A DNA stretch of 5,371 bases from JBKECP01 sp047974765 (GTDB taxonomy: Bacteria; Pseudomonadota; Gammaproteobacteria; Pseudomonadales; Halieaceae), in the NCBI GenBank assembly GCA_047974765.1, contig JBKECP010000032.1:1-5371 (forward strand), written 5' to 3'. The notes beneath the pieces are model-generated. The model had not been told where the DNA came from, ran no database searches, and saw nothing but the letters and a program-made list of their open reading frames with translations. Position numbers and translations under genes: made by a program. Shown in pieces: positions 5,120-5,371 of the stretch. Position 1 is the first letter of the stretch, and every line of letters begins with the position of its first letter.

Positions 5120-5371
5120 TCGGGACTGTTCAGAATTCTGTGTCACAGTAATTCCTTGTTAGTCATCTGATCATAGATCCAGCACACCGTCGAGTCGGCC
5201 TTCGAAGAAGATGGCCAATTGAGACAGTGTGATATTCCAGCTCTGGATCGGCATCGTCCACTTCTTACTGGCGTTTTGAATGCCCAGGTAAAGCAGTTTC
5301 AGCAGGCTGTCCTCGTTCGGAAAGCCGCCCTTCGTCTTAGTGAGCTTCCGGAACTGACGGTGGACAGCCTC
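5120..5371 (-). mobile_element. 3' part of an IS256-family element, continuing beyond the window
   Basis: This comprises the last 67 transposase codons including the stop (5171-5371), about 50 bp of non-coding end, and the terminal inverted repeat reading GGGACTGTTCAGAATTCTG from about 5122. It is the inverted partner of 688-794. Whether the rest of the element is intact cannot be seen. Its right end faces into the rhs cassette region. Confidence 0.85.
5171..5371 (-). CDS. IS256-family (mutator-type) transposase, C-terminal 66 residues
   Basis: The minus strand reads EAVHRQFRKLTKTKGGFPNE, then DSLLKLLYLGIQNASKKWTM, then PIQSWNITLSQLAIFFEGRL and DGVLDL with stop TGA at 5171-5173. The sequence 'R...R..TK....FP...SLLKLLYL.......KW...I..W......L.I.F..R' is the standard end of IS256/mutator DDE transposases, which have about 400 residues. 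The DDE catalytic residues lie upstream, beyond the window. The frame is open to the last base, so there is no sign of damage in the visible part. Confidence 0.85.
   Translation of the reverse strand, partial: EAVHRQFRKLTKTKGGFPNEDSLLKLLYLGIQNASKKWTMPIQSWNITLSQLAIFFEGRLDGVLDL

Noticed and set aside
688..5371. Active composite transposon made by the two IS256 copies
   Set aside because: The left copy retains only 107 bp and has lost its outer end, so the unit cannot be mobilised as a classical composite transposon; only recombination between the copies is plausible.

Overview
The window is a mosaic accessory region, most likely from a gammaproteobacterium. That placement rests on the style of the Rhs core, on IS5-, IS256- and IS200/IS605-type remnants, and on a COG3910-type ATPase; it is an inference, and no housekeeping gene confirms it. 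The dominant content is a graveyard of Rhs/YD-repeat C-terminal ends ('tips'), all on the minus strand, each followed directly by a small gene that overlaps the tip or abuts it within 1 base.

Layout from left to right. Positions 1-259 hold remnants of IS5-family elements. Positions 309-687 hold a 62-aa single-pass membrane protein gene and, overlapping its start by 8 bases, the end of a nine-cysteine protein whose upstream part is lost. Positions 688-794 are the last 107 bp of an IS256-family element. Positions 795-1898 hold a second cassette: an Rhs core fragment with a 53-aa cysteine-rich tip, an overlapping gene for an exported 165-aa protein, and the start of a membrane-protein gene cut by the IS256 end. 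Positions 1918-2253 hold a 7-bp tandem repeat and a pair of 53-bp imperfect direct repeats. Positions 2254-2876 (plus strand) encode a COG3910-like ATPase without its normal N-terminus. Positions 2882-4507 hold the third and longest cassette: an Rhs C-terminal region (460 aa from the first usable start) with an 87-aa cysteine-rich tip, followed by a 71-aa helical protein gene. Positions 4508-4674 are the 3' end of an IS200/IS605-like element with hairpins. Positions 4679-5107 encode a four-helix membrane protein. Positions 5120-5371 are the 3' end of a second IS256-family copy, inverted relative to the first.

Biological reading: Rhs proteins are polymorphic toxins or surface proteins with a conserved core and an exchangeable tip, usually followed by an immunity gene. 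The tips here are short (53 and 87 aa after the DPFGL junction, plus a 65-aa third tail of unproven Rhs origin). I see no nuclease or other enzyme motif in them, but all are rich in cysteine and contain two CX3C motifs. Three of the five small neighbouring genes encode membrane proteins and one an exported protein. My inference is a family of disulfide-stabilised tips acting at the envelope, with cognate immunity or partner proteins there. The insertion sequences and the duplicated Rhs core have shuffled, truncated and separated these cassettes, so few of the rhs parts look fully functional.
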